This document shows, piece after piece, positions 1 through 8,892 of a stretch of DNA of 64,000 nt. The first letter of the stretch is position 1; each line of letters starts with the position of its first letter. The notes beneath the pieces are model-generated. The model saw nothing but the letters and a program-made list of their open reading frames with translations. It was not told where the DNA came from and ran no database searches. The translations under genes and the position numbers were made by a program. The stretch comes from Myxococcus xanthus (GTDB lineage: Bacteria; Myxococcota; Myxococcia; Myxococcales; Myxococcaceae), in assembly GCF_006402735.1 (NCBI RefSeq), contig NZ_CP017174.1:3661001-3725000 (forward strand), read 5' to 3'.

Positions 1-652
1 CCGCCACCAGGTGGGCCTCCGGGTGCTTCGCGCGCAGGTCGAGCAACTCCTCCCACGACGTGGGGCGCAGGAAGGTCTGTCCACCGGCCTCGTAGCGCAG
101 CGGGGACAGGGGCTCGGCGGGACCTTCGAGCGGCGCGGAGGGAATCGCCGTGGCGGGCGCCGGTCCTTCGTCGCGCTGGGCCAGCGCCTCCATCATCGCG
201 TCGCGAATGGGGCGGTAGCCGGTGCAGCGACAGAGGTTGCCACAGAGCTGGTCCGCCACGGCTGACGGGGTACAGACATCCTTGCGGGAGTACGCCTCCG
301 CCATGGAGACGATGAAGCCCGGCGTGCAGAAGCCACACTGCGAACCGTAGTGCTTCACCATGGCCTGCTGCACCGGGTGGGGCTTCTCGCAGCTGCCCAC
401 GCCTTCCACCGTCACCAGCTCACGGCCGGCCACCATGGGCACCAGGGCGATGCAGGCGTTGAAGGCGCGCAGGCACCGGTTGCCCTGGGCGTCCCGATCC
501 ACCAGGGCCACGGTGCACGCGCCGCAGTCGCCTTCGGCGCAGCCCTGCTTGGTGCCGGTGAGGCCGCGGGCACGCAGGAAGTCGAGCAGCGTGGTGTTGG
601 GGGAGACGCCATCGACGCGGACCGTCGCGCCATTGAGCTGAAACTCGAACAT
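1..652 (-). CDS. xdhA: Xanthine dehydrogenase-type 2Fe-2S/FAD small subunit, partial
   Basis: Electron-transfer subunit of a molybdenum hydroxylase, expected to pass electrons from the Mo centre through two 2Fe-2S clusters to FAD. The visible N-terminal 217 residues carry the plant-ferredoxin-type cluster (GCAEGDCGACT at about residues 38-48) and the helical second cluster domain (CGFCTPG, then LCGNLCRCTGY). After a proline/alanine linker, the start of an FAD-binding domain runs off the left edge. ATG at 652 lies 5 bp after the xdhC stop, so the two are probably one operon. The catalytic large subunit is not in the window and should lie to the left. The XDH assignment rests on the XdhC neighbour; a related aldehyde or CO-dehydrogenase-like enzyme is possible. 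Confidence 0.85.
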   Translation of the reverse strand, partial: MFEFQLNGATVRVDGVSPNTTLLDFLRARGLTGTKQGCAEGDCGACTVALVDRDAQGNRCLRAFNACIALVPMVAGRELVTVEGVGSCEKPHPVQQAMVKHYGSQCGFCTPGFIVSMAEAYSRKDVCTPSAVADQLCGNLCRCTGYRPIRDAMMEALAQRDEGPAPATAIPSAPLEGPAEPLSPLRYEAGGQTFLRPTSWEELLDLRAKHPEAHLVA

Positions 653-657
653 GTTGC

Positions 658-1494
658 TCACTCTCCTGACGAGCCCCCGCGCAGGCGGGGCGTCTCCGAG
701 GGCGGGGCCTCGGCGGTAGTTTCGGTGTCTGCGCCCTGGTGATGGAGCTGAAGGAGTCCAGCGGCGATGCTCACCGCGACTTCCTGAGGCGACTTGCCGC
801 CAATCTCCAGCCCCATGGGGCAGCGCACGCGGGCCAGCTGCGCCGCCGTCGCGCCCCGGGCCTCCAGGCGCTGACGGAAGCGGGCCCACTTGGTGTTGCT
901 TCCAATGAGGCCCACGTAGCGCGCGGGCTTCTCCAAGGCGAAGGCGATGATGTCCTGGTCCAGGTCATGCCGGTGCGTCATCACCGCGATGTACGTGCGG
1001 CGCACGTCCCAGACAGCGCGCGAGGCGAAGACGTCCCACGGCTCCTCGTGGCGGATGACCGAAGCGGGGATGCGCTCGCCGTGGACCCATTCGGGGCGCT
1101 CGTCGACGAGGTGGACCTGGAAGGGGGTGCCGTCCAACGTGCGGCACAGGGCCTGACCCACGTGGCCGGCGCCGAAGAGGTACAGGCGCGGGCCGTGGTT
1201 CAACGGCTCCATGAAGACGTCCACCACGCCGCCACAGCATTGGCCGAGCTTCGAGCCCAGCGGATACCGGTACGCACGGGGTTCCCCTTTCTCCAGGCAG
1301 GCGCGGGCGTCCGCGAGGACGAGCTGCTCCAGGTGGCCACCGCCCACGGTGCCGTGGAACGTCCCGTCCGCGCGGACGAGCAGCTTCGCGCCGGGCCTGG
1401 CGGGGGTACTTCCCTGACACACCGTCACGGTCGCCACGGCGAACGGAACATCGTCCCGCGACCACTCCGCCAGCTGGCGGATCCAATCCCACAT
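658..1494 (-). CDS. xdhC: XdhC-family molybdenum cofactor insertion/sulfuration chaperone
   Basis: About 278 residues. XdhC proteins bind Mo cofactor, help its sulfuration and deliver it to xanthine dehydrogenase. The N-terminal domain has the typical GSTPARPGAK segment, a GGGHLE motif and a CCGG motif. The C-terminal half has a Rossmann-type glycine loop (LYLFGAGHVGQAL) and ends in a conserved MGLEIGGKSPQEVAVS segment. I chose the ATG at 1494 (MWDWIRQ) because it matches the usual N-terminus; an in-frame ATG at 1560 would add 22 residues lacking family character. First gene of the visible operon, directly upstream of the 2Fe-2S/FAD subunit. Confidence 0.9.
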   Translation of the reverse strand: MWDWIRQLAEWSRDDVPFAVATVTVCQGSTPARPGAKLLVRADGTFHGTVGGGHLEQLVLADARACLEKGEPRAYRYPLGSKLGQCCGGVVDVFMEPLNHGPRLYLFGAGHVGQALCRTLDGTPFQVHLVDERPEWVHGERIPASVIRHEEPWDVFASRAVWDVRRTYIAVMTHRHDLDQDIIAFALEKPARYVGLIGSNTKWARFRQRLEARGATAAQLARVRCPMGLEIGGKSPQEVAVSIAAGLLQLHHQGADTETTAEAPPSETPRLRGGSSGE

Positions 1495-1556
1495 TGTCCG
1501 GCAGAGTCTGCCACATGCCGGGCCGCCCACGTCACGTCCATGAAACGGAGTCCGGT

Positions 1557-1655
1557 TCAAAACCCGTAGCGCACCTGGCGGTCGGGCAGGCGGCGGGCCC
1601 GCATTTCCTTGAATTCAGCGATCAGGCGGCCCTTGAGTCCGGTGCGGTAGCGCAC
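1557..1655 (-). CDS. Possible 32-residue basic small protein
   Basis: A short reading frame from GTG at 1655 to TGA at 1557-1559, preceded by a strong purine-rich ribosome-binding site (GGAGGAGG a few bases upstream). The product is very basic (many Arg/Lys) and ends VRYGF. I do not recognise a family. The strong RBS is the only real support; it could equally be a chance frame between the truncated gene at 1699-2757 and xdhC. Confidence 0.25.
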   Translation of the reverse strand: MRYRTGLKGRLIAEFKEMRARRLPDRQVRYGF

Positions 1656-1698
1656 GTTGTGGCCTCCTCCCGCTGTTGTGCGGCGACGGGGAAAGTGC

Positions 1699-2757
1699 TC
1701 ACTGCTCGCGCAGGGAGAAACTCCAGGCCGTCTCACGCGTCAGGAAGGGCTGCTGAGACTTGAGCTCCGCGAAATACGTCCCGGACGATGGGGCCGTGAA
1801 GGTCTGGTTCCCCGTTCCCGCCTCGTACGGCAGGGGGACCTGCGCGCCATGGGGATCAAGGATCCGGATGGTCGTTCTGCCGCCGCTCACGACGTAGGTC
1901 CGGCCCGCCTCCAACTCGAAGGAAAGGACGTCCACGTCCGAGCCCAACTCGAAGACGCCGGCCACGTTCACGGGAACGGTCTGCGGCGTAGCGTGTTCGG
2001 CGTCGTCGCCGTAGTCATCCGTGCTCGCCTGGTCCAACTTGAACGTGAAGGGGTAGGGAATGGACCTCGAGCTGACGATGAACGTGACGAGCCCCGAAGC
2101 CGGCGTATGGACGTGCCACAAGCCGTCCTCGACCTTCAGCATGTAGAGGGGGGCGCCGGAAGTGCGCGTCGTCAGCGTACATGCCCGGGTGCAGGACAGC
2201 CGGTAGAACACATCCGCGTCGAGCGGAACCGAGATGGCGTCCAGGTCCGTCTCCTTGTGGATGAGCCCGGTGACGGTTTCCCCCACGTCCGCGCGGGTGG
2301 CCGTTTGGGGGGTACCGCCATGGTCATCCGTCCCCAGGTCGTCGACCCGCACCTCGATGTCGCTCCCCCAGGATGAATTTGGCAGCAGATGCACGTAGTA
2401 CGTCCCCGTCGACGCCGCTTCATGGACGATTCGGTTCCACTGCGTCTCCGCCAGCGTCTTGCCGTCCGCGTCCGTGAGCCTGAAGCGCCACTCATTGACG
2501 GCGGGGAGGAAGCGGATGTCGTAGATGTGCCCCGCGGTGGCGAAGAAGGAGAAGACGTCCACGTCGTTGGGGCCGTGGAGTCGTACGGCCACGGGGGTGC
2601 CCGCCGTCAGCGGAGTCGCCCCTTGAAGCGTATTGGCGTGGTCATCCCGGCCCAGGTCGTCCAACTGGCACTGGGTGGCCAAGGTCGCGTCGAAGCTGCT
2701 GTAGAATGCGCAGATGCGCATTCGCTGCTCCGCTGAGCGGACGTGCAAAGGCAGCAA
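1699..2757 (-). pseudogene. Secreted protein with PPC-like beta-sandwich repeats, 5'-truncated
   Basis: The readable part is about 350 residues with three repeats of roughly 110-120 residues. Each starts with an acidic linker of the type DDLGxDDH or DDYGDDAEHA, followed by a beta-rich unit with DVDVFSF / DLDAISV / DVDVLSF and a GTYYVHL or GTYFAEL strand. This is the pattern of bacterial pre-peptidase C-terminal (PPC) domains, found on exported proteins. There is no signal peptide, and coding character stops at about 2745, where a beta-barrel fragment on the other strand begins. I infer that the 5' end with its export signal was lost by deletion. A short cytoplasmic protein starting at ATG 2721 is formally possible but unlikely. 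Confidence 0.6.
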
Positions 2758-3106
2758 CCTTCGCTTCGGCCTCCAGGGGAACTACCACTGGAACCCAGCG
2801 GGCCCCATCGACCTCTGGTCGGGGGTGGCACTTGGCTACGATACGAGCTCGTTCTCGGTGCCCGCGGCTGAAGTCACCTACTCAGGGCCCGACGTCACGC
2901 TCCAGGCCGGGTTCGACAAGAACTTCGGCGGGAACTTCTGGGCCGGGCTCTTCGTCACTGGCACTGGTGGCGAGTACGACAAGCTGGATGTACGCCTGCT
3001 CAACGGTTCGGGGAGCGAAAGCCTCCGCGAGCGCGCCTTCCATCTCTGGATCGGCTTCGGTTTCCGGGTGAGGGTGGCCGTTCCTCACCCGGCGGTCACG
3101 AACTGA
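2714..3106 (+). pseudogene. C-terminal fragment of an outer-membrane beta-barrel protein
   Basis: From about 2745 the frame shows alternating hydrophobic/polar strands rich in Gly and aromatics (LRFGLQGNYHW, VTLQAGFDKNFGG, AGLFVTGTGG) and ends in a final barrel strand (FHLWIGFGFRV) followed by a short tail. This is the architecture of the last 5-6 strands of an outer-membrane beta barrel. No signal peptide or N-terminal half is present. The frame begins inside the oppositely oriented PPC gene, so both genes lack their 5' ends at the same point. Family not identified. Confidence 0.5.
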
Positions 3107-3125
3107 CGTCGCCAGGTCGAGCCCG

Positions 3126-4457
3126 TCACGCCGTCAGGGGCGCGGGCGGCGTGTCGGACACGGCGCGCCGCATGGGCTGTGCCTTCCCGTACGTCAACGA
3201 GCGCCACGCCCACTCCACTGGACCAAAGCGGAAGCGTGACAGCCACAGGTGGCTCCACAGGACCTGGACGCAGAAGATGCCGACGCAGATGACGACACAC
3301 GCGAAGGGGCCCCGCTTGCCCACCTGTCCCAGGCCATAGCCGTAGAAGATGAGCAGGCTGATGACCGTCTGCGACAGGTAGTTCGTCAGCGCCATGCGTC
3401 CCGCGGGCGCGAGCAGTCCCAGCGCCCGCTGCCAGGTTGCGCGCTGGAAGAGCAGGGTGATGCCCGCCAGATACACGCCCGCGAGCCCCACCTGTGCCAG
3501 GTTGCGCAGCGGCGCCAGCCCCAGGGGCAGCCACACGGGCATCGTCTCCGGCGTGAGCACCTTCTTCTGCATGAGCACCGTCACCACGACGCCGGGCACG
3601 GAGCCCACCACCGCGGCCACCAGCCCCCAGCCGAGCAGGCGGCGAAAGAAACCCAGGTGGGCGGGGACGTCCTGGAAGATGCCGCGCCGTCCCGCCCAGA
3701 GTCCGAGCGCGAAGCGGCCCAGACAGGTCAGCAGTCCGGCCAGCATCATCGTGAAGAACTCGTCGCGGTAGAACCCGGCGCTGGTCTTCGTCACGTCCCA
3801 CCAGCTTCCCCCGGTGATGGCCGTCAGCATCCGCGTGTGAATGGCGGTGGACTTCTCGCGAGCCGCGGCCATGACCGCGGCACCGGCCTCGGGTGAGTCC
3901 GCCAGGAGCTGCGGCAGCCGCCAGAGGAGGGTCATGAGCAGCGGCCACACCAGGACGAGCACCGCCGCGATGATGAGCAGCGTCCGGTCCGAACGCCGCC
4001 GTAGGAGCAGCAGGCCGAAGCCCATCAGCGCGTACGAGGAGAGGATGTCGCCGTACCAGAGCAGGAACAGGTGCAGGACCCCCACCACCAGCAAGACCGT
4101 CAGCCGCCTCGCGTAGAGCGGGACGAAGCCGCCACCTCGCGCTTCGGCCCGGCCGAGCTGAACCGCGAAGCCCAGGCCGAAGAGGAAGGCGAAGAGGGTC
4201 ATGAACTTCCCAGAGACCAGCACCTCGAAGGCATACCGGGTGATGGTGTCCAGGAGCGAGGCATTGGCGATGGACGCCTCGAATTGTTCCCGGGACAGGA
4301 ACACCCTGCCGCTGAACCACATCTGCACGTTGGAGATGAGAATGCCGAAGAGCGCGAAGCCACGCAGCGCGTCGAGCAGCTCCAGGCGCTCACCTGCCTC
4401 GACCGGGCGGGCTTCGGCGAGCGGCGCGGATGCAACGGAGGAAGGGACGTTGGGCAT
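3126..4457 (-). CDS. DUF418 (YeiB-type) multipass membrane protein
   Basis: 443 residues. The N-terminus has the family hallmark ELLDALRGFALFGILISN, followed by about ten hydrophobic segments and the conserved C-terminal DUF418 region (LAPAGRMALTNYLSQT, then FGPVEWAWRSLTYG). Members are inner-membrane proteins related to acyltransferase-3-like or transport folds; no biochemical role is firmly assigned. Length is normal and the ATG at 4457 gives a short polar N-terminus before the first helix. It stands apart from nth by 125 bp containing a perfect hairpin. Confidence 0.9.
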   Translation of the reverse strand: MPNVPSSVASAPLAEARPVEAGERLELLDALRGFALFGILISNVQMWFSGRVFLSREQFEASIANASLLDTITRYAFEVLVSGKFMTLFAFLFGLGFAVQLGRAEARGGGFVPLYARRLTVLLVVGVLHLFLLWYGDILSSYALMGFGLLLLRRRSDRTLLIIAAVLVLVWPLLMTLLWRLPQLLADSPEAGAAVMAAAREKSTAIHTRMLTAITGGSWWDVTKTSAGFYRDEFFTMMLAGLLTCLGRFALGLWAGRRGIFQDVPAHLGFFRRLLGWGLVAAVVGSVPGVVVTVLMQKKVLTPETMPVWLPLGLAPLRNLAQVGLAGVYLAGITLLFQRATWQRALGLLAPAGRMALTNYLSQTVISLLIFYGYGLGQVGKRGPFACVVICVGIFCVQVLWSHLWLSRFRFGPVEWAWRSLTYGKAQPMRRAVSDTPPAPLTA

Positions 4458-4518
4458 GATGACTGAACAACGTCATACAGCCACATCGATTGCGAATTCC
4501 TCCGTTTTTGATGCGTGT

Positions 4519-4549
4519 CTTTTCGCGTCCCAGGAGCGGACGCGAAAAG
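4519..4549. terminator. Perfect 12-bp inverted repeat, probable terminator
   Basis: Arms at 4519-4530 (CTTTTCGCGTCC) and 4538-4549 are exact reverse complements around a 7-nt loop. It sits downstream of nth and upstream of the DUF418 gene, both on the minus strand, so it could end nth transcription. There is no T-run after the stem in either direction, so a palindromic operator upstream of the DUF418 gene remains an alternative. Confidence 0.45.
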
Positions 4550-4582
4550 GCATTCATATCCCACAAGCGGACAGGGATGCGG

Positions 4583-5257
4583 TTACACGCCGATACGCGG
4601 GCACACATCCTTCACGATGCAGTCGTCGCATTTCGGCTTCTTTGCGGTGCAGGTGTAACGCCCATGGAGGACGGTGGCGGGGCCGAAGAAGGTCCACTGA
4701 TCCTGGGGCACCAGCTTCATCAGGTCTTCTTCAATCGCCTCGGCTTTGTCTTTCTTCGTCAGGCCCAGGCGCTGGCTGACGCGCGCCACGTGGGTGTCGA
4801 CGATGATGCCGGAGGGGAGATTGAAGGCGGTGTTGAGGACGACGTTGGCCGTCTTCCGCGCCACGCCCGGGAGCGTCACCAGTTCGTCGATGGTGCGGGG
4901 GACCTCACCGCCGAACTTGTCGAGGAGCGCGCGGCTCATGGCCTGCACGGACTTCGTCTTCTGCTTGAAGAAGCCGGTGGGCTTGAGGTCCTCCTCGAGC
5001 GCGGCGGTGTCCGCGTCGGCGAAGGCCTGTGGCCCCGGGTACTTGGGGAAGACAGTGGCGGTGACGCGGTTGACGCGCTCGTCGGTGCACTGCGCGGCCA
5101 GGATGGTGGCGACGAGCAGCTCGAAGGGCGTGGACCAGTTGAGTTCGTAGCGCGCATCCGGATGGGTTTCCCGAAGGCGCTCGAGGAAGAGGGCGGCTTT
5201 CTCGGCGGGATTCATGGTGGCGTGAGTGAGCACCACCCTACCTGGAGCGTCTGACAT
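4583..5257 (-). CDS. nth: Endonuclease III, bifunctional DNA glycosylase/AP lyase
   Basis: About 224 residues from ATG 5257 (MSDAPGR); an ATG at 5215 (MNPAEK) would give 210, close to the usual length. Removes oxidised pyrimidines in base-excision repair. The helix-hairpin-helix is visible (LPGVARKTANVVL), with the catalytic Lys inside it (VARKTAN) and the catalytic Asp in VDTHVARVS. The C-terminal 4Fe-4S ligand set has the exact C-X6-C-X2-C-X5-C spacing (CTAKKPKCDDCIVKDVC). Monocistronic in appearance. Confidence 0.96.
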   Translation of the reverse strand: MSDAPGRVVLTHATMNPAEKAALFLERLRETHPDARYELNWSTPFELLVATILAAQCTDERVNRVTATVFPKYPGPQAFADADTAALEEDLKPTGFFKQKTKSVQAMSRALLDKFGGEVPRTIDELVTLPGVARKTANVVLNTAFNLPSGIIVDTHVARVSQRLGLTKKDKAEAIEEDLMKLVPQDQWTFFGPATVLHGRYTCTAKKPKCDDCIVKDVCPRIGV

Positions 5258-5632
5258 GTGCCACGAGCGTTTGGGCGCCGCCCAGCAGGCGCCTGGTCGA
5301 GAAAAAGCCGAATACGTAGAGGTCGCGGTGCTTCTGTTCCGCACTGGACAAGTGAGGGGGGCGTGGCTCCCAGGCCGGCAGTCGTTCCAAACATCTTCCC
5401 TCTTCAGCCCTGTTCACAGGACCACTTCATGAGTCCGAGTGCAACGACAGTTCTGTGCACAGCCCTTTGCGCGCTCCATGTCGTCCGCTGGTTCGAGTCA
5501 TGCGTTGCTTCGAAGACACACCATCTCGCCGAGAAGGTTCTGGCACTGACTGTGCAGTTCAAACAGGCACCAGGATGAGACAGTAGGACAAGAAGTGTCT
5601 TGGTGTCGGGCCTGGCGAAAGGGGTGGGGCGT
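5258..5632. other. Intergenic region between nth and the M6 protease
   Basis: About 375 bp between divergent starts. I see no convincing open frame in either direction; it should hold the promoters of both flanking genes, but no clear -35/-10 pair stands out. The M6 gene start is preceded by the G-rich stretch AGGGGTGGGGC just before 5633. Confidence 0.4.
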
Positions 5633-7042
5633 ATGTGCAGCGGTCAATCACCTGTCGAGCGGTTTTGCCGCGTTCCTCCAAGTCCAGAGCTCCGGAGCAG
5701 GATGAAGGAGCGTTTCCAGGGTATCCAGGCCGTATCGGAAAGCCTCTTCGGCCGACGGCTCCTCCTTCGTGAGACGCACGCCATGGGGTTGAACGACGGC
5801 CTTATCATCCCAGGCTCGTATTTCCCGCTGGGCACCGGGCCGAATCGCGTCCGCAACTTCGCCCTTGAGCGCCAGCCACTTCGGGGGCAAGTGCGCGTCA
5901 TCGTCGTTCTCGTCGACTTCGAAGACAGGCCCATGAATCGAAGCCGGCAGCAATTCGAGGACCTTTTCTTCTCACAAGGCAAGAGCCCGACAGGAAGTGT
6001 GCGGGAGTATTTCGCCGAGGCGAGTCATGGGCTCGTCGACATCGTGGGGCAGGTCGTCGGTCCGTATCGCATGCCTCTGAAGCTGGCCCAGTACGCTGGG
6101 GGCGGTTCCGGCACTGACAATCCGGAGCCTAACGCGCGGACCATGGCGAGGCATGCCGCCGAAGCCGCGGCCAGCGTGGACTTCGCGCCCTACGACAACG
6201 ATGGAAACGGCTTCGTCGACGCGTTCATCGTGGTCCACTCAGGCGGTGGCGCCGAGCAGACCGGCAGCGCTGGCGACATCTGGTCGCACAAGTGGGTTCT
6301 TTTCGGCGGGGAACACAATGCGCAGGGGGCCAAGATCTTCGGGTATCTGACCATCCCGGAGGATGCGAAGATCGGCGTTTGTTGCCATGAAATCGGGCAC
6401 CTCGTGTTCGGCTGGCCGGACCTGTACGACGCGGATGGCACCTCGGAAGGGCTCGGGAACTGGTGTTTGATGGCGGGTGGAAGCTGGAACAACAACGGCG
6501 ATGTCCCGGCCCATCCATCCGCTTGGTGCAAGGCCAGGCAGGGATGGGTCTCCATCGTCAATTACACCGCCAACAGGAGCGTGAACTTCACCGACGTCAA
6601 GACGGAGCACTCGGTGCACAGGCTTTGGAAGAACGGGGTGCCGGGCTCCGAGTACTTCCTGGTCGAGAACCGCCAGCAGAACCAGTACGACAGATTCCTG
6701 CCTGGTTCGGGACTGCTCGTGTATCACGTGGATGAGTCCATTCCGGACAATACGAACGAAGTCCATCCTCGAGTTCGCTTGGTTCAGGCGGATGCCTTGG
6801 AGGATTTGGACCGTGCCGTCAACCGGGGCGACGACGGGGATCCATTCCCTGGTAGCTCTGGTAATTCGCGCTTTGAATTCGGCACCCGTCCGAGTTCCCG
6901 TGCGTATTCCGGGCGTGACAGTTGCGTGTCCATTTCCGACATCAGCCCTTCCGGGATGTCAATGACGGCTCATGTCGAAGTCAGCAGGGCGCAGAAAACC
7001 AGAGACGTCCTGCAGCAGCTGGTCAATGACTGGCCTGAGTGA
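5633..7042 (+). CDS. M6-family (immune inhibitor A-like) metalloprotease
   Basis: About 469 residues from ATG 5633, chosen for the AGGGGTGGGGC Shine-Dalgarno-like stretch; a GTG at 5600 is less likely. The core has the zinc motif HEIGH within CCHEIGHLVFGWPDLYD, and the M6 pattern of Asp-rich segments before it (DNDGNGFVDAFIVVHSG, then the SHKW stretch). The conserved region after the zinc site, LGNWCLMAGGSWNNNGD, is also present. Members cleave extracellular proteins. No signal peptide is visible at the chosen start, which is unusual for this family. The next small gene starts at or just after its stop codon. Confidence 0.85.
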   Translation: MCSGQSPVERFCRVPPSPELRSRMKERFQGIQAVSESLFGRRLLLRETHAMGLNDGLIIPGSYFPLGTGPNRVRNFALERQPLRGQVRVIVVLVDFEDRPMNRSRQQFEDLFFSQGKSPTGSVREYFAEASHGLVDIVGQVVGPYRMPLKLAQYAGGGSGTDNPEPNARTMARHAAEAAASVDFAPYDNDGNGFVDAFIVVHSGGGAEQTGSAGDIWSHKWVLFGGEHNAQGAKIFGYLTIPEDAKIGVCCHEIGHLVFGWPDLYDADGTSEGLGNWCLMAGGSWNNNGDVPAHPSAWCKARQGWVSIVNYTANRSVNFTDVKTEHSVHRLWKNGVPGSEYFLVENRQQNQYDRFLPGSGLLVYHVDESIPDNTNEVHPRVRLVQADALEDLDRAVNRGDDGDPFPGSSGNSRFEFGTRPSSRAYSGRDSCVSISDISPSGMSMTAHVEVSRAQKTRDVLQQLVNDWPE

Positions 7043-7074
7043 GCGCGCAGTGCTGGCCGCGAGGGGCGACGCTT

Positions 7075-7383
7075 ATGGTGCAGATTCAGGAGAACTGGGC
7101 CGACGTGAGGGGGCAGGTCCTCTCATGGCGGCCGCAGAGTGACGTTCCACACCATGGTCTTCTCGAACTCGCCGTCACACACGTGCAGGCCGTCGAGGGC
7201 TTCGCCAATCTCTTGAGAGGCATCGAGGGCTCGTCGATTCGAGTCTACGTCCCGGCGGAGCCGGGCCAGTCCCGCGAATTGGCGGCAGGAGACTCGGTCT
7301 CCTGCCGCATCCGCAAGTCTCAGCACGCTCGGTACTTCTCGCGCCCAGGAGGCTTGGAGGTCCTCCGCCTCCCGGATTCCTGA
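7075..7383 (+). CDS. Hypothetical protein downstream of the M6 protease
   Basis: 102 residues from ATG 7075, preceded by GAGGGG; a GTG at 7039, overlapping the protease stop, would give 114 residues and translational coupling. The sequence is soluble, mixed alpha/beta, ending EVLRLPDS; no family recognised. Tight spacing suggests co-transcription with the protease, so a role as partner or inhibitor is conceivable but is only inference from context. Confidence 0.6.
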   Translation: MVQIQENWADVRGQVLSWRPQSDVPHHGLLELAVTHVQAVEGFANLLRGIEGSSIRVYVPAEPGQSRELAAGDSVSCRIRKSQHARYFSRPGGLEVLRLPDS

Positions 7384-7480
7384 GACACCTCTCTCAATCC
7401 ATGGTGGCGAGGGCGCCCCGAGTCAGTAGGCGATGTCGCTGGCGTACTCACTCGGGGCGAAGGTGGGGCGGCTTCGCGCG

Positions 7481-8368
7481 CTATTGCTCGACCAGCAGGT
7501 CGATGAAGCGCCGCACCTTGGCTGGCAGGTGACGCTTGCTCGGGTAGAACGCCATGATCCGGACGACCTCCGTCTCGCATGACGGCAGCAGCGCCTTGAG
7601 GCGTCCACGCGCGAGGTCTTCGTCGACCAGAAAGCTGGGAAGAAAGGCGATGCCCAGTCCCGCGACAGCCGCGTCCCGGATGGCCTCGCCACTGTCGAGT
7701 CGTAGGCGGCTTCGACCCTCCACCGTCACATAGGCGCCATCCTTCGGGCGCAGTCGCCAGCGCTGTCGTCGCCCCCGGCTACTGAAGAGCAGGCAATCAT
7801 GCGTCGCGAGCTCCTCCAGCGTCTGGGGTTCGCCGCGCGCGGCCAGGTACGAGGGGGCGGCGCAGACGAACACCCGATGTTGCGCCACGAGCCGGGACAC
7901 CAGTCGCGTATCGGTGCTGGTTACATTGATGCGCACGGCCAGGTCGTAACCTTCCTCGATGATGTCCGCGACGCGATCGGTGAAGCTCACCTCCACCTGC
8001 ACGTCGGGCCAGGTCTGCAGATATTTCTTCAGCACGGGCAGGACATGCAGTCTGCCGAATGCGTCGGGCACGGTGAGCCGCAAGACGCCCCGGGGCGTGC
8101 CCGTGCGATCTCCGACGCTGGCTTCCGCTTCATCCAAAGCCGCCAGGACTTGTTGGCAATGCTCATGGAAGACACGGCCATCGTCGGTGAGACTCAGGTG
8201 GCGCGTCGTGCGATTGAGCAGACGCACCCCAAGGCGGGATTCCAGCCGGGCCAGGGCCTTGCCAGCCGCCGAGCGCGTCAGCCCGATGGCCCGGCCACCG
8301 CTGACGAAACTGCCCGCGTCCACGACGGCCATGAAGGCGAAGATCTCATCCAGATGGGCGCGTTTCAT
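7481..8368 (-). CDS. LysR-family transcriptional regulator
   Basis: 295 residues from ATG 8368 (MKRAHLDEIFAFM). An N-terminal winged helix-turn-helix (about residues 4-63: FVSGGRAIGLTRSAAGKALA, then ESRLGVRLLNRTTRHLSLT) is followed by a type-2 periplasmic-binding-like effector domain with the usual GVLRLTVPDAFGRLHVLP start. It most resembles the single-domain activator/repressor group with RTTR motifs. It faces a RidA gene across 119 bp, the classic LysR arrangement, so RidA is the likely target. Effector unknown. Confidence 0.93.
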   Translation of the reverse strand: MKRAHLDEIFAFMAVVDAGSFVSGGRAIGLTRSAAGKALARLESRLGVRLLNRTTRHLSLTDDGRVFHEHCQQVLAALDEAEASVGDRTGTPRGVLRLTVPDAFGRLHVLPVLKKYLQTWPDVQVEVSFTDRVADIIEEGYDLAVRINVTSTDTRLVSRLVAQHRVFVCAAPSYLAARGEPQTLEELATHDCLLFSSRGRRQRWRLRPKDGAYVTVEGRSRLRLDSGEAIRDAAVAGLGIAFLPSFLVDEDLARGRLKALLPSCETEVVRIMAFYPSKRHLPAKVRRFIDLLVEQ

Positions 8369-8487
8369 GGCGGGCGCTCGATTGTAGCCCTCGCATCGCT
8401 GGAGTGGGGAACGCCGTTCGTCAGTGGGCTCGGTATACGCGTTCGGCAATCGCTTCTTCCCTCACGCCCGCTCATTGGAGAGCCCCC
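8369..8487. promoter_or_regulatory. Divergent promoter region between LysR regulator and RidA gene
   Basis: 119 bp between the two divergent starts must hold both promoters and, by analogy with LysR systems, the regulator binding site. I cannot point to an unambiguous T-N11-A box. A Shine-Dalgarno GGAG lies 9-12 nt before the ridA-like ATG. Confidence 0.4.
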
Positions 8488-8892
8488 ATGCCTGTCACCC
8501 TGATGAACCCCGAAGGAATGATGAAGCCCGACGTGTACCGACAGGTGGCGATCGCCACCGGAAGCCGGCAGGTGCACATCGCAGGTCAGGTCGCGTACGG
8601 CCCGGATGGGCAGCTCGTCGCTCGGGGCGACCTGGCTGGACAGGTGGCGCAGGCCTACCGCAACGTCGCCATCGCTCTCGCGGCGGCCGGGGCGACGTTC
8701 AGCGACGTCGTTCGACTGACAATCTACGTGGTCGACTGGAAGCACGAGCGGATGCCCGACTTTCTGGCCGGCATCGAGCAGATCTCCAAGGAGTTGAACA
8801 TCGTGCCGGCGCCGGCCTCGTTGATTGGCGTCTCCGTGCTCTTCGAGCCGGACGTCCTCGTTGAGATTGAAGCCACCGCGGTCGTGGGCTGA
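8488..8892 (+). CDS. RidA/YjgF-family protein
   Basis: 134 residues from ATG 8488, with GGAG upstream. RidA-type enamine/imine deaminases hydrolyse reactive 2-aminoacrylate-type intermediates; many paralogues have other roles. The family pattern is visible: an HIAGQVAYGPDG segment, AQAYRNVAIALAAAGATFSDVVRLTIYV in the middle, and APASLIGVSVLFEPDVLVEIEA at the end. The catalytic Arg of true RidA (usually before the final strand, in PARSTV-type context) appears as PASLIG here, so deaminase activity is doubtful. Probably controlled by the divergent LysR gene. Confidence 0.9.
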   Translation: MPVTLMNPEGMMKPDVYRQVAIATGSRQVHIAGQVAYGPDGQLVARGDLAGQVAQAYRNVAIALAAAGATFSDVVRLTIYVVDWKHERMPDFLAGIEQISKELNIVPAPASLIGVSVLFEPDVLVEIEATAVVG

